Positions 23,150-33,715 of a DNA stretch of 64,000 nt are shown here, piece by piece. Origin of the DNA: Topomyia yanbarensis (lineage: Eukaryota > Arthropoda > Insecta > Diptera > Culicidae). Each line of letters starts with the position of its first letter. The stretch's first letter is position 1. The notes under the pieces are model-generated. The model made no database searches. It saw only the letters and a program-made list of their open reading frames with translations, and was not told the DNA's origin. The stretch lies in contig NC_080671.1 of the NCBI RefSeq assembly GCF_030247195.1, positions 496,001 to 560,000 on the forward strand, given 5' to 3'. The translations under genes were made by a program, and so were the position numbers.

Positions 23150-26100
23150 TTTCACTTACAGTCTGCTGATGAACACAACTCTACCGCCGCTGTGAATCTT
23201 CAATGTCAAAAACAAAATTTGGATCCCATCGTAACGAGCACGTCTCTTCATAGCACATTCGGCTCTACAACGATCACAGAAGGACTAAGCACCCTATGCC
23301 ATGCTGGTATGACTCATCGCACCCTGGGACGCACTGCTGCTAGCACTATGGAAGCCCTAGATCCCCCTGCCACAGTCGAGCCATTGCAGCCAGCGTTCAC
23401 CAGTCGTCCCGGTCCTGTGTGCAGGAGTGGTGAAGGGGTCTTCCAAATCGATACCAACGGCAAGTACGAACCTGATTTTGTTAATGCAAGCATTGATCAG
23501 CTCCTCGCTTCCAGTCAATCGCGGCATTCAAACCTACAAATATATTACCAGAATGCCGGTGGTATGAATTCAGTAATCGAAGATTATTTGGTAGCAAGTT
23601 CGGATGAATGCTTCGACATAATCGCCCTCACAGAGACGTGGCTTAGCGATAGCACTCTGTCAGTGCAAGCATTTGGTGCCAACTACGATGTTTTCCGAAC
23701 TGATCGCAGCTCACGTAACAGTCTCAAGGCTACCGGCGGCGGGGTACTTGTGGCTATCCATCGTCGATTGAAAGCGCAACTGATTGACGATACTTTGGGG
23801 GTCTGTGTCGAGCAGGTGTGGGTGCGAATCAAACTGGCTGGCTACGCACTTTTTCTTTCCGTGGTTTATCTTCCACCGGACCGCACTCGCGATTCGACAT
23901 TGATTGATTCACATACTGAGTCACTGGAACGGATTTCCGCTCAAGCAAGCCCGGTTGATGAGATCCTGATTGTTGGTGATTTCAATTTCTCCGGATTAAA
24001 ATGGCGCTCTGCTTCTGACGGATTTATGTTCGCTGATCCCGAATTGTCATCTTTTCATGCTGGTATCACCAGTTTGCTTGACTGCTACAGTCTAAATCTG
24101 CTGCGCCAAACGAATAATGTGGTGAACGAGAACAACAGAATCCTTGATCTCTGTTTTTCGAGCAAATCTGACTACGCGCCAAAAGTTACCGCAGCACCGT
24201 TCCCCCTGGTAAAGACTGTTAGACATCACCCTCCCCTGCATATATTGCTTGAAGCGATTCGAGTGAAGCATGACTGCAATGCTTCTGACACCGTCAGCTA
24301 TAATTTTAGAAAAGCCAACTATAATAGCATTATTGACTTCCTGTCGAATATCCACTGGACTGAAATTCTCGACAATGATGATGTCAACGTTGCAGTGCAG
24401 ACCTTCTCCAATGTTAAGAGCTATGCTATCGATCGCTATGTACCCAAAAGAAGTGGCCTTCAATCTAAGCACCCAGCGTGGCACACTGCCGAGCTGAGAC
24501 GGTTAAAAGCGAATAAAAGAGCCGCTCTGAAGAAGTACTCCAAGTTTGGGGGCTACGTGCTGCGACAACACTACGTTCATGTTAACCAAGTCTATAAAAA
24601 GACATCGAAGCGTTGCCATGCCGATTACTTGCGAAACGTGCAACGTAAGTTGAAATCCGAACCTAAAACATTCTGGAAGCATGTAAACGAGCAAAGAAAG
24701 GAATCCGGGTTGCCTTCAACGATGAGCTATGGAGGACGTATGAGCTCTAGTTTACAGGAGATCTGCCAACTATTCTCTGAAAAGTTCGCGACTGTTTTCT
24801 CCAACGAGAAACTGACACCGACCCAGGCTTCACGCGCGGCTCTCAATGTACCTCAATCATACCAGTCTTTGAACTCTATCAATATCGACAATAATATGGT
24901 ACAACTGGCGATTAGCAAAATGAAGGCTTCAACCTCGGCAGGCCCAGATGGTATACCAACTATTATTCTAAAAAAATGCTCTGCCGGTCTAATTGAACCT
25001 CTTTGTCATCTGTTTCAATTGTCGCTATCAACCGGAGTATTTCCCGAACTCTGGAAATCCTCCTTCATGTTTCCAGTTCACAAAAAAGGTGATAAAAAGG
25101 TAGTTGACAATTACCGTGGTATTACAACGCTAAGCGCAGTTCCTAAGCTGTTTGAAATGGCTGTGTTGGAACCCATCTCCAGCCACTGCAAACAGTATAT
25201 CTCCGAGACTCAGCATGGATTTATGCCGAAACGTTCAACATCTACGTCGTTCACAACATATGTTACAGATGCTATGTCGGACGGCCTTCAAACTGACGTT
25301 ATCTACACGGACCTTTCAGCTGCTTTTGACAAGATAAATCACGCTATTGCAGTGGCAAAATTGGATAGACTTGGCTTTGGTACTAATATTCTCCGTTGGA
25401 TGCAATCGTATCTCAGTGATCGTCGTCTAGCAGTCAAGATAGGTGATTGTGTATCCGAAGAGTTCTTTGCTTCATCTGGTATTCCGCAAGGCAGCCATCT
25501 CGGTCCATTGATTTTTCTTCTGTATTTCAACGACGTTAACTTTTGTTTAGAAGGGCCACGGTTGTCTTTCGCCGACGACCTCAAGTTATACCATAGAATA
25601 CGGAATACTGATGATGCAGCTTTCCTTCAACGCCAACTGGAAACCTTTGCGGAATGGTGCGAGATCAACCGAATGACCCTAAACCCCAAGAAATGTACGG
25701 TCATTACGTTCTCGAGGAAAAAAACGCCAATTCGATTCAATTACTGTCTAGCTGAATCCACAATTGACAGAGCGAATTGCGTCAAAGATCTCGGAGTTTT
25801 TCTCGATGAACAACTGACGTTTAAACAGCATATCAGCTATATTGTCGCAAAGGCATCACGCTGTTTGGGGTTCATAATGAGAATATCTAAGCACTTTTCA
25901 GATATTTACTGCTTGAAATCTCTCTACTGCTCACTCGTTCGATCAACTCTGGAATATTGTTCAGTTGTGTGGAACCCTCATTATCTCAACGGTGTCCATC
26001 GAATTGAGACAGTACAGCGCAGATTTGTTCGGTTTGCCCTTCGTCGATTGCCTTGGAGCAACCCTCACCAGCTGCCAAGTTATGAAAGCCGGGGTTTGCT

Positions 26101-26404
26101 TATTGGACTCGATACATTGCAAGTGCGACGAGATCTATTCCGTGCTATGACAATTTCGGATATTTTGCAAGATCGAATTGACTGCCCCGAGCTTCTCAGT
26201 GCGATAAATATGAATGTTCGCCCTCGCGCCCTTCGCAATAATTTATTCCTCCGATTACCTCTTCGCCGGACTAACTATGGAGTAAACGGTGCCATCATTG
26301 GTTTGCAGCGGACCTTCAACAGAGTGTCATCCGAGTTCGATCTTCACATTCCACGTAGCAGATTACATGTTGACTTTTTAAATAGATTAAGAAATTATCA
26401 TTAG
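23150..26404 (+). CDS. CR1-type LINE ORF2: APE endonuclease + reverse transcriptase (intact frame)
   Basis: Open from just after TAA 23147-23149 to TAG at 26404. If counted from the GTG at 23192 the product is 1070 residues; the true start is unclear. The endonuclease spans ~115-350: YYQNAGGMNS (Asn ~121), TETW (Glu ~148), SVVYLPP (Tyr ~226), VGDFN (Asp/Asn ~263-265) and HHPPL (~345-349). This last site reads HH where many relatives have an Asp, so endonuclease activity is uncertain. The RT spans ~570-800: SAGPDGIP, YTDLSAAFDKINH (motif A Asp ~707), GIPQGSHLGPLIF (~763-775) and FADD (~793-796). The C-terminal region ends with VQRRFVRFALRRLPW. No RNase H is present. Function: nicks target DNA and copies element RNA in situ. 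It is the only full-length intact TE frame in the window. Confidence 0.85.
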   Translation, partial: FHLQSADEHNSTAAVNLQCQKQNLDPIVTSTSLHSTFGSTTITEGLSTLCHAGMTHRTLGRTAASTMEALDPPATVEPLQPAFTSRPGPVCRSGEGVFQIDTNGKYEPDFVNASIDQLLASSQSRHSNLQIYYQNAGGMNSVIEDYLVASSDECFDIIALTETWLSDSTLSVQAFGANYDVFRTDRSSRNSLKATGGGVLVAIHRRLKAQLIDDTLGVCVEQVWVRIKLAGYALFLSVVYLPPDRTRDSTLIDSHTESLERISAQASPVDEILIVGDFNFSGLKWRSASDGFMFADPELSSFHAGITSLLDCYSLNLLRQTNNVVNENNRILDLCFSSKSDYAPKVTAAPFPLVKTVRHHPPLHILLEAIRVKHDCNASDTVSYNFRKANYNSIIDFLSNIHWTEILDNDDVNVAVQTFSNVKSYAIDRYVPKRSGLQSKHPAWHTAELRRLKANKRAALKKYSKFGGYVLRQHYVHVNQVYKKTSKRCHADYLRNVQRKLKSEPKTFWKHVNEQRKESGLPSTMSYGGRMSSSLQEICQLFSEKFATVFSNEKLTPTQASRAALNVPQSYQSLNSINIDNNMVQLAISKMKASTSAGPDGIPTIILKKCSAGLIEPLCHLFQLSLSTGVFPELWKSSFMFPVHKKGDKKVVDNYRGITTLSAVPKLFEMAVLEPISSHCKQYISETQHGFMPKRSTSTSFTTYVTDAMSDGLQTDVIYTDLSAAFDKINHAIAVAKLDRLGFGTNILRWMQSYLSDRRLAVKIGDCVSEEFFASSGIPQGSHLGPLIFLLYFNDVNFCLEGPRLSFADDLKLYHRIRNTDDAAFLQRQLETFAEWCEINRMTLNPKKCTVITFSRKKTPIRFNYCLAESTIDRANCVKDLGVFLDEQLTFKQHISYIVAKASRCLGFIMRISKHFSDIYCLKSLYCSLVRSTLEYCSVVWNPHYLNGVHRIETVQRRFVRFALRRLPWSNPHQLPSYESRGLLIGLDTLQVRRDLFRAMTISDILQDRIDCPELLSAINMNVRPRALRNNLFLRLPLRRTNYGVNGAIIGLQRTFNRVSSEFDLHIPRSRLHVDFLNRLRNYH

Positions 26405-26719
26405 GACCACACTGTGTCTGTTGATATTAATTAATTATAAATAAAATCATTCGTTGTTCGACCTGCGCTCGGATAAGACGTGCTTTCGCAGTTGCCTTCC
26501 CCGGCTCAGTTTTATTGTGTCCAGTTGTGATTGCTAGGCCTTTGTTTCAAAAACAAAGTGTGTCGTGCTGGTATTGTCAGCCAGTCCCAGCGAAGGTCAT
26601 CGGCATCGAAAAGATAAGTACCAGTTTCCCTTCTACTATAATTTTCTGTTTTACCCTTGATACGTTCCGTTACTGCTCTTTTTATCATTCTTTGCGCGAA
26701 GTGCTGATCTCGCGCTAAA

Positions 26720-28124
26720 ATGTCCCTCGATGGTCAGCCCACCGATGATAATATGGATGATGAAACATCCCCTGATAAGCCTCCTACCAAACCCCCTCGC
26801 CTAAAAGCATAACCAGAGAACTCGACCGGGCCATTTGTGGTCTACTTCCGGACCACAAATAAATCATTCGACATTTTGAAAATATCACGTGATCTGACAG
26901 AGCATTACTCGACCGTGACCCAGATTACAAGGGTTCGCGCGAATAAGTTAAAAATTGTTGTTAGCGACCTCGCACAGGCAAACGGGATTGCTTCCTGTAC
27001 CCGCTTTACGCAGCACTATAGGGTGTATGTACCGTGTGTGGATGTAGAGGTCGACGGGGTCATAACCGAGGCGAGTTTGACATGCGAGGACGTGCTGAAG
27101 TATGGGGCTGGCTGTTTTAAAAACCCCCTACTAAAGCCGGTGAAAATATTAGACTGCAAGAAATTGCACACGCTCGCTGGAGATAAAGAATCCTATATAC
27201 CATCAGACTCGCTTCGGGTGACTTTCGCCAGATCGTCTCTTCCAAATTACGTCCTTCTAGATAGGGTTCGCCTGCCTGTACGCCTGTTTGTACCGCAGCA
27301 ACTGCAAACAGTTGGGCCACAAAGCCACCTATTGTGGCAATAAAAAACGATGTGGCAAGTGCGGTGGAGAGCATGAAGATGACTCTTGTGACAAAGACAC
27401 TGAAAAGTGTGTTTACTGCGGGGGTCCTTCGCATGCTCTTAAATCATGCCCTGCGTACAAACAGCGCGGGGATAAAATTAAGCGCTCCCTCAAGGAACGC
27501 TCGAGGCGCTCTTATGCAGAAATGTTAAAGAATGCTTCGCCATCTGTCCTTTCCGAAAACTCCTTTGCTCTTTTGGCTCCTGTTGAGCAAGAATCTGATA
27601 ATCCACAAGAGGGAACATCTTTTGTTAACCCGGGGGAGTCCTAGAAGCGGAGAAATCTTGCCTCCCCTAGACTACCTCGTAAGGGTGCCAAGGTGTCCTC
27701 CTCTGAGAGTGCGCCAACCACATCTAATAAATCCCACGGAAGTGATATCTTAAAGCCGAAGCAATTTGCTCCCCAACTTGGAAATTTGAATTCTAACAAG
27801 GAGTACCCACCACTTCCAGGGACACCAAAAACCCCAAGTGTTCACTTTTTCCAAACAGACACTCAGTCCTGTAACGGACTAATGAAATTTTCTGACCTTG
27901 TGGACTTAATTTTCACAGCTTTAAATATTACTGATCCACTTAAAGGCCTTCTGGTACGTTTCCTCCCCATAGTGCAAACATTTTTGAAGCAGTTGACCCC
28001 TCCTTGCAGCGATCGTATCCTTCGATGGCCAAATCATCGAACGAGGTCACCGATTCGATCACTGTGTTACAGTGGAATTGCAGAAGTATACTCCCGAAGA
28101 TCGATTCCTTCAAAATTGTCCTAA
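26720..28124 (+). pseudogene. I-clade ORF1 (gag-like nucleocapsid), frameshifted
   Basis: The ATG at 26720 starts MSLDGQPTDDNMDDETSPDK. An in-frame TAA follows at 26810-26812, after which the frame runs on (26837-27343) through GPFVVYFRTTNKSF, YRVYVPCVDVEVDG and YVLLDRVRLPVRLFVP. Near 27290 the frame shifts. In the new frame come zinc knuckles: a damaged first (NCKQLGHKATYC, first Cys lost), then CGKCGGEHEDDSC and CVYCGGPSHALKSC, both intact. A basic, Ser-rich tail includes KRSLKERSRRSYAEML. A TAG at 27642-27644 interrupts the tail, which continues with EYPPLPGTP to ~28120, overlapping the ORF2 start. In live elements this protein coats element RNA in the RNP. Confidence 0.8.
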
Positions 28125-31100
28125 ACAGTATAAAATGTGATGCCTTCGCCTTATGCGAAACTTGTTTAACTTCCGAAATAGATATCAACTTCCACGACTT
28201 TAATATAATCCGCCTGGATCGAGAAAACCCCTACGGAGGAGTACTTTTGGGGATCAAAAAGTGCTATTCTTTCAACCGAATTAACCTCCCTTCGACACCA
28301 GGCATTGAAGTTGTCGCTTGTCAAATAAGAATCAAAAGCAAAGACCTCAGCATTGCTTCCATCTACATTCCCCCTAGAGCGTCGGTAGGGAACCGAACGC
28401 TTTGTAATACACGGAATTTCTACCGGCACCGCGGCTAGTTCTAGGAGACTTTAACTCGCACGGTACGGTATGGGGTTGTCTTCACGATGATAATAGATCA
28501 ATTGCGACAATTTCAACATGACCATCTTAAACACGGGAGAAACGACGCGGATTCCTACACCACCAGCACGCGCAAGCGCGTTGGATTTATCTCTATGCTC
28601 GACTTCGCTACAGTTAGATTGCATGTGGAAGGTGATCCCTGATCCCCACGGTAGCGATCATTTGTCTATCGTAATTTCAATTGCTAACGGTTCAAGACCA
28701 TCGGAAACAATCAATGTCTCGTATGACCTCACACGGAACATTGATTGGAAGAGTTACGCGACCGCGATATCCGCTTAAATCGAATCCATTCAAGAACTTT
28801 CTCCGGAGGAAGAGTACAAGTTGTTGGCGGGCTTGATTCTCGACAGTGCGAATCAAGCTCAGACTAAACCAGTACCGGGCGCGAACACCCACGGACGATC
28901 TCGCACCCCTTGGTGGGACAAACAGTGCTCAGAACTGTACGCGGAAAAGTCCACTGCGTATAAAGCCTTCCGGGAAGACGGGTTATCCGCTAGCTATCAA
29001 CAGTACGCGTCGTTAGAAAGGCGAATGAAGAGTCTAATGAAAGCCAAAAAACGCAGTTATTGGCGCCGGTTCGTCGACGGGTTAACGAGAGAAACAGCGA
29101 TGAGCACTCTTTGGGGTACGGCTCGACGTATGCGTAATCATAATAGTACCAACGAGAACGTGGAATATTCAAACCGTTGGATATTCGCTTTCGCCAAGAA
29201 GATCTGTCCGGACTCTGTCCCCGCACAGAAAACATACCACGCCGCGTCTCCTCACGATACCGCGAACGAAACACCGTTTTCGATGGTGGAGTTCTCACTT
29301 GCCCCTGGGTTAGACAGAATCAAATTCAACTTGTTGAAGAATCTGCCTGATTCTGCGAAAAGGCGTTTGTTGAATTTATTTAACAAGTTCCTTGAGGGTA
29401 ACATTGTTCCTCATGACAGGAGGCAAGTGAAAGTCATCGCCATCGCAAAACCGGGAAAACCAGCCTCCGACCACAACTCGTACCGACCGATTGCAATGCT
29501 TTCCTGTATCCGGAAGTTGTTAGAGAAAATGATCTTGTTTCGCCTCGACAATTGGGTTGAAGCAAATGGCTTACTGTCAGATACACAATTTGGCTTCCGC
29601 AAAGGCAAAGGGACGAACGATTGCCTTGCGTTGCATTCTACAGAAATTCAAATGGCCTATGCTAACAAAGAGCAGATGGCATCAGTCTTCTTGGATATTA
29701 AGGGGGCTTCTGACTCAGTGTCTATCAATGTTCTTTCAGAGAAGCTGCATCAGCATGGTCTTTCGCCGATTTTAAATAACTTTTTGCTAAACCTGTGGTC
29801 TGAAAAGTACATGTACTTTTCGCATGGTGATTTATCGACATCACGAATTAGCTACATGGGTCTTCCCCAGGGCTCATGTCTAAGTCCCCTGCTCTACAAT
29901 TTTTACGTGAATGACATTGACGATTGTCTTGCCAATTAATGCACGCTAAGGCAACTTGCAGACGACGGGGTGGTCTCTGTTACAGGGCCCAAAGCTGCCG
30001 ATTTGCAAGGACCATTGCAAGATACTTTGGACGATTTGTCTGCTTGGGCTCTTCAGCTGGGTATCGAGTTGATATTTTGTGCGATGTAATTGTTTTTTTC
30101 TAGGAAGCGTGAGCCGGTGCAACTTCAGCTTCTACTCATGGGTGTAACGATTAATCAGGTCTTCACATTTAAATATCTCGGGGTCTGGTTCGACTCTAAA
30201 GGAACCTGGGGATGTCACATTAGGTATCTGAAACAGAAGTGCCATCAAAGGATCAAATTTCTCCATACAATAACCGGAACATGGTGAAGTGCCCACCCAG
30301 GAGACCTGATCAGGCTGTACCAAACAACAATATTGTCGGTGATGGAGTACGGGAGTTTCTGTTTCCGCTCCGCTGCGAACATACATTTCATCAAACTGCG
30401 ATATCTTGAACCCGTTAGTAATTGCAAATTTCGAAAGGCTTGTCGAGCTCAATTCTCAAACCCGATTTATGTCCTTGTACTTCGATTACATGGCACAAAA
30501 TATCAATCCTTCTTCATACTATCCCAACCGTGTCAATCTCTTTCATGCTTCTGATTCAACTGTATTCTTCGATACATCCATGAAAGACGAGATTCGTGGA
30601 ATCCCGGATCACATACGTCCGCAAGTGATCCCAAGCATCTTTCATAGTAAATTTCGGGAAGTCGACTGCAACAAGATGTTTTACACCGACGGGTCAAACC
30701 TCGACGGCTCCACTGGCTTCGGTATATTCAATGAAAATCTCACCGCCTCATTCAAACTCAATGATCCTGCTTCAGTTTACGTCGCAGAACTTGCTGCTAT
30801 TCAGTATACCCTTGGGATCATTGATACTTTGCCCACCGATCATTACTTTATTGTCTCGGATAGCCTCAGCTCAATCGAGGCTCTCCGTTCAATGAAACCT
30901 AGAAAGCACATTCCATATTCTCTGGGGAAAATCTGGGAGCGCCTGCGTGCTTTGTCTGTAAGATCGTACAAGATTACCTTAGTTTGGGTTCCCTCGCATT
31001 GCTCCATTCCAGGTAATGAAGAAGCGGACTCTTTAGCTAAGGCGGGCGCTTTGCAAGGTGACATATATGAAAGACCAATTAGCTTCAGCGAATTTTTCAG

Positions 31101-31527
31101 TATCACTCATCAGAGAACCCTCGAAAGTTGGCAAACTTCATGGAGCAATGGTGAACTGGGAAGGTGGCTACATTCGATAATCCCTAAGGTATCGATGAAA
31201 CCTTGGTTCAGAGGGATGGATGTGGGTCGGGATTTCATTCGCGTGATGTCTCGGCTCATGTCCAATCACTACACGCTGGACGCACATCTCCGGCGTATTG
31301 GGCTCGTGGATAGCGGTATCTGCGCTTGTGGCAACGGTTATCACGAAATCGAACATGTTGTCTGGGCATGCGCCGAGTACTGTTCTGCCAGATCTCAACT
31401 ATTCGATTCCCTTCGGGCCCGAGGAAGATCACCCAATGGCCCGGTTCGAGATGTACTAGCAAGCCGCGATATTCTCTACATGTCCCTTATATACACGTTC
31501 CTCAAAACCATCAATATCCAAATTTAA
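28025..31527 (+). pseudogene. I-clade ORF2: endonuclease, RT, RNase H (multiply broken)
   Basis: The likely ATG is 28025 (MAKSSNEV). Endonuclease motifs: VLQWNCRS, ALCETC, YGGVLLGIKK, ASIYIPP (frame to ~28438), then after a shift LGDFNSHGTVWG, then after another shift GSDHLSIV. RT: SYRPIAMLSC, FGFRKGKGTND, VFLDIKGASDSV (motif A with Phe to Ser beside the Asp), GLPQGSCLSPLLYN, and LADDG just after a stop at 29937. Further in-frame stops lie at 28776, ~30087 and 30285. Near 30400 the frame changes and a segment of the RT C-terminus appears to be missing. The last frame (30406-31527) is open for 373 codons and holds RNase H (FYTDGSNLDG, AELAAIQY, IVSDSLSSIEAL, HCSIPGNEEADSLA) and the CACGNGYHEIEHVVWAC finger. 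RNase H looks chemically complete; the protein as a whole is dead. Confidence 0.85.
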
Positions 31528-32506
31528 ATGCCCCTATCTTTTCTCTTATCATTCCCAGAAGTGCCCTCTTCCGCCTACCGTACCCCAACGATGGTTTGAT
31601 ACGACTCCAAGACGAGACAAAACATCTGTCGAATGAACCAAAAACACGAGATCTACAATACAACATCACACACGCAGCGCGGTGTGTTCCCGATCCGTAT
31701 CTGAGCCGTACTACGAAATCGTCTGGAGGAACCCCTGCCGGCTCGAGGAAAACCGCCCGGCGTCCCAATACTTGATGCATCCGTTCGAATCTGTAATCCT
31801 GGTCGTTGATTCCTGATGCCGGAAACTGAAAGTTTATATCGCCCCCGTTCAGCCTTGTCCACCCTCTCTCCCATGTCTCTGATACACAGATGTATGACTT
31901 CACCCCCTTCTCCCCTTGAATATCTTCCCAAAACTTATGTGCCCCCCTATCTTCTAGTGTTAGTTGATCAATCCGTTCGTTAATTCCTGATGCCGGAAAC
32001 TGAAAGTTTATATCTCACCCCCCCCCCCCTTCAGCCTTGTCCGCTCTCCCTCCCATGTCTCTGATACACAGATGTATGACTTCACCCCCTTCTCCCCTTG
32101 AATATATTCCCAAAACTTAAGTGCTTAGTTTTAGTTGATCAATATTTAATCTCGTTAAGAAATGCCCAACAGTACCACTACTTTAAAATAGCCCTAATTA
32201 ATTCCCCTTAATCTTGAACCACTCTTTCTAGTTATTTCTAGTTAATAAGCTTGTAAAATGTTCCGCTTAGTTAATAATTAATTTCTCCTACAATCTTCCT
32301 TCTAAAAATCATAAAGTGAATTACTATACAAAGAACACACAAAATGACCCGTCCCCCAAATCTTACGAATATTATATTATACCCTCTTTTATATGTATAA
32401 GTTAGCTGTAAAGTTTTTTTTTTAGTTTCATTATATAAAACAAAATGATATTGAAATGTGTAACCCCCTAGTTTTAAGAAATTCAAAATGTAAAACAATG
32501 AAAAAT
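31528..32506 (+). other. 3' UTR of the I-clade LINE
   Basis: Non-coding ~1 kb after the ORF2 stop. It contains a ~173-bp tandem duplication (31804-32148) and, near its end, the conserved 'taacccccta gttttaa' block seen at the ends of the I fragments at 33.3 and 49.5 kb. Minus-strand frames here (31511-31903, 31653-31931) are chance. Confidence 0.75.
31804..32148 (+). repeat. Two-unit tandem duplication in LINE 3' UTR
   Basis: Unit 1 (~31804-31972) and unit 2 (~31978-32148) both contain 'gatgccggaaactgaaag', 'ctctgatacacagatgtatg' and 'ccttctccccttgaatat', ending in 'gttgatcaat'. Unit 2 has an expanded C-run ('cacccccccccccctt') where unit 1 has 'cgcccccgtt'. Confidence 0.9.
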
Positions 32507-32534
32507 GGCACCTTTATGCTAACGCATACGTGCC
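32507..32534 (+). other. I-clade LINE 3'-terminal hairpin
   Basis: GGCAC pairs with GTGCC outside, and TATGC pairs with GCATA inside, around loop TAAC. It sits just before 'ttatcaaataaac' and the A tail. The same position in related 3' ends holds a similar hairpin, so it is a candidate RT recognition element. Confidence 0.7.
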
Positions 32535-32562
32535 TTATCAAATAAACAAATTGAAAAAAAAA

Positions 32563-33260
32563 CTTGAATTTTTTTTTCTACTGTAAGAAAACCAGAGAAG
32601 TAAAAATAACATATGAACTTGAAACAAAATGTTTTAATCTATGAAAACAGTTGAAACGGACTAAATCTCAATGCAAAGTTTCCTCAAACTGATAGATTAC
32701 TCCAAAAACATGTTTACATTGAAAAATAATAATGCTCGTGGAATTCGTTTATTTTCGGCTTTGTATCACACTGCAAGGAGGTTTTCATATTTTGGTCATA
32801 AATTGTCTAAAACCATGAAAAACCATTTTTCATCACTTGTTATCATATAAAAAAGCTTAAAAACATGTGAAATAATTTTGGCCATGGATTTGATATAGTT
32901 ACGCCACTGCGCGTCGCTCATCGGACGCTATGGTGTCGTGCGACAATTATTGTGTTGCATCGTAATCGAATCGATTATTTACCACTAAGTGTGACTCTCT
33001 CTTTAGCCCAAACAGTCGAAACGGACAATACTGTTTTTTGTGATAGCACGCCCCACCAAAATGTGATATCGGATGACATGGAAATGCAATCTCAAGTCTC
33101 TTGCAAACTGAACTTCAATTGGAGCAGTTCGAAGATTAGCGAGTAAAAATTATAATATCCCTTAAGTGCAATCACCACATGTGCGAGTAAGATAAATTAA
33201 GAATTTCAAAACGCTCCCGTGCAGTAATAAAGTTCGTTTCAAGAAAACAAAGATCTGTAG
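32563..33260. other. Gene-free DNA
   Basis: AT-rich DNA between two I-clade sequences. The plus frame at 32952-33146 has no recognisable feature. Nothing else supported. Confidence 0.5.
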
Positions 33261-33291
33261 GCATTTTTTTATTCATTTCGTTTATTTGATA

Positions 33292-33319
33292 GGCACAAAT
33301 GCGTGAGCTTGGCGGTGCC
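33292..33319 (-). other. I-clade 3'-terminal hairpin (second element)
   Basis: The same GGCAC/GTGCC outer stem as at 32507, with the inner part changed (AAGC-TCAC-GCATT). Confidence 0.6.
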
Positions 33320-33404
33320 AAATTATTTTGTTTTAACATTTTGGATATCTTAAAACTAGGGGGTTACAATGTTGAAATATTTTTTTTATAAAAGAGAAAA
33401 AAAT

Positions 33405-33715
33405 TTACAGCCATCTTAAGACTAGAAATAAGATTCTATATACAAGAGAGGGACAAAAGATTTTTTTATGAAAAATTTTAAAACAAGGGATTCAGTTTGA
33501 TGTACAAGTAGGGGAGTAATAGTATTTTACGAAATATTTTACAGTTATCTTTAAACTAACAATATAGTTTGGTACACAAAAGGGGAAAAATATTTATGAG
33601 AAATTTCACAGATATCTTAAAACTAGGGATACAATTCTATTTACAAGATGGAGGACATAAGTTTCAATAAAGAGTAAAAATTACAGCTACCTATCTTAAA
33701 ACTAGAAATGCAGAA
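33405..33715 (-). repeat. Degenerate ~70-bp tandem repeats in LINE 3' UTR
   Basis: About four and a half units on the plus strand, each with a form of 'acag-tatcttaaaactag', 'ta-a-ttctat-tacaag', a G-rich segment and 'tttatgaaaaattt'. Units start near 33405, 33477, 33540, 33607 and 33690. Confidence 0.7.

Larger units (their letters stand above)
21850..26449 (+). mobile_element. CR1/jockey-group non-LTR retrotransposon, nearly full length
   Basis: About 4.6 kb: a 5' leader (~21850-22190), ORF1 with a PHD-type finger, an intact ORF2 (endonuclease + RT, no RNase H), and a short ~45-bp 3' UTR ending 'aaataaaatcatt'. ORF1 and ORF2 are in the same frame and separated by stops at 22808, 22985 and 23147. 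The absence of RNase H and presence of a PHD ORF1 fit CR1-clade elements such as mosquito T1/Q types. The next element (I-clade) starts directly at its 3' end. Confidence 0.8.
26450..32562 (+). mobile_element. Full-length but decayed I-clade LINE (MosquI-like)
   Basis: About 6.1 kb: a 5' UTR (~26450-26719), ORF1 with CCHC knuckles, ORF2 with endonuclease, RT, RNase H and C-terminal finger, a ~1-kb 3' UTR, and a 3' hairpin followed by 'aaataaac...' and an A-run at 32554-32562. The layout and ORF1 character match I-clade LINEs of mosquitoes (MosquI). At least three frameshifts and about seven in-frame stops disable it. The 5' end begins directly at the CR1 3' end, and I found no clear target duplication. 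Confidence 0.8.

Noticed and set aside
24092..24484. 130-codon minus frame antisense to the CR1 ORF2
   Set aside because: A shadow of the strongly supported plus-strand ORF2.
31511..31931. 130- and 92-codon minus frames
   Set aside because: Antisense chance frames within the 3' UTR of a plus-strand LINE.
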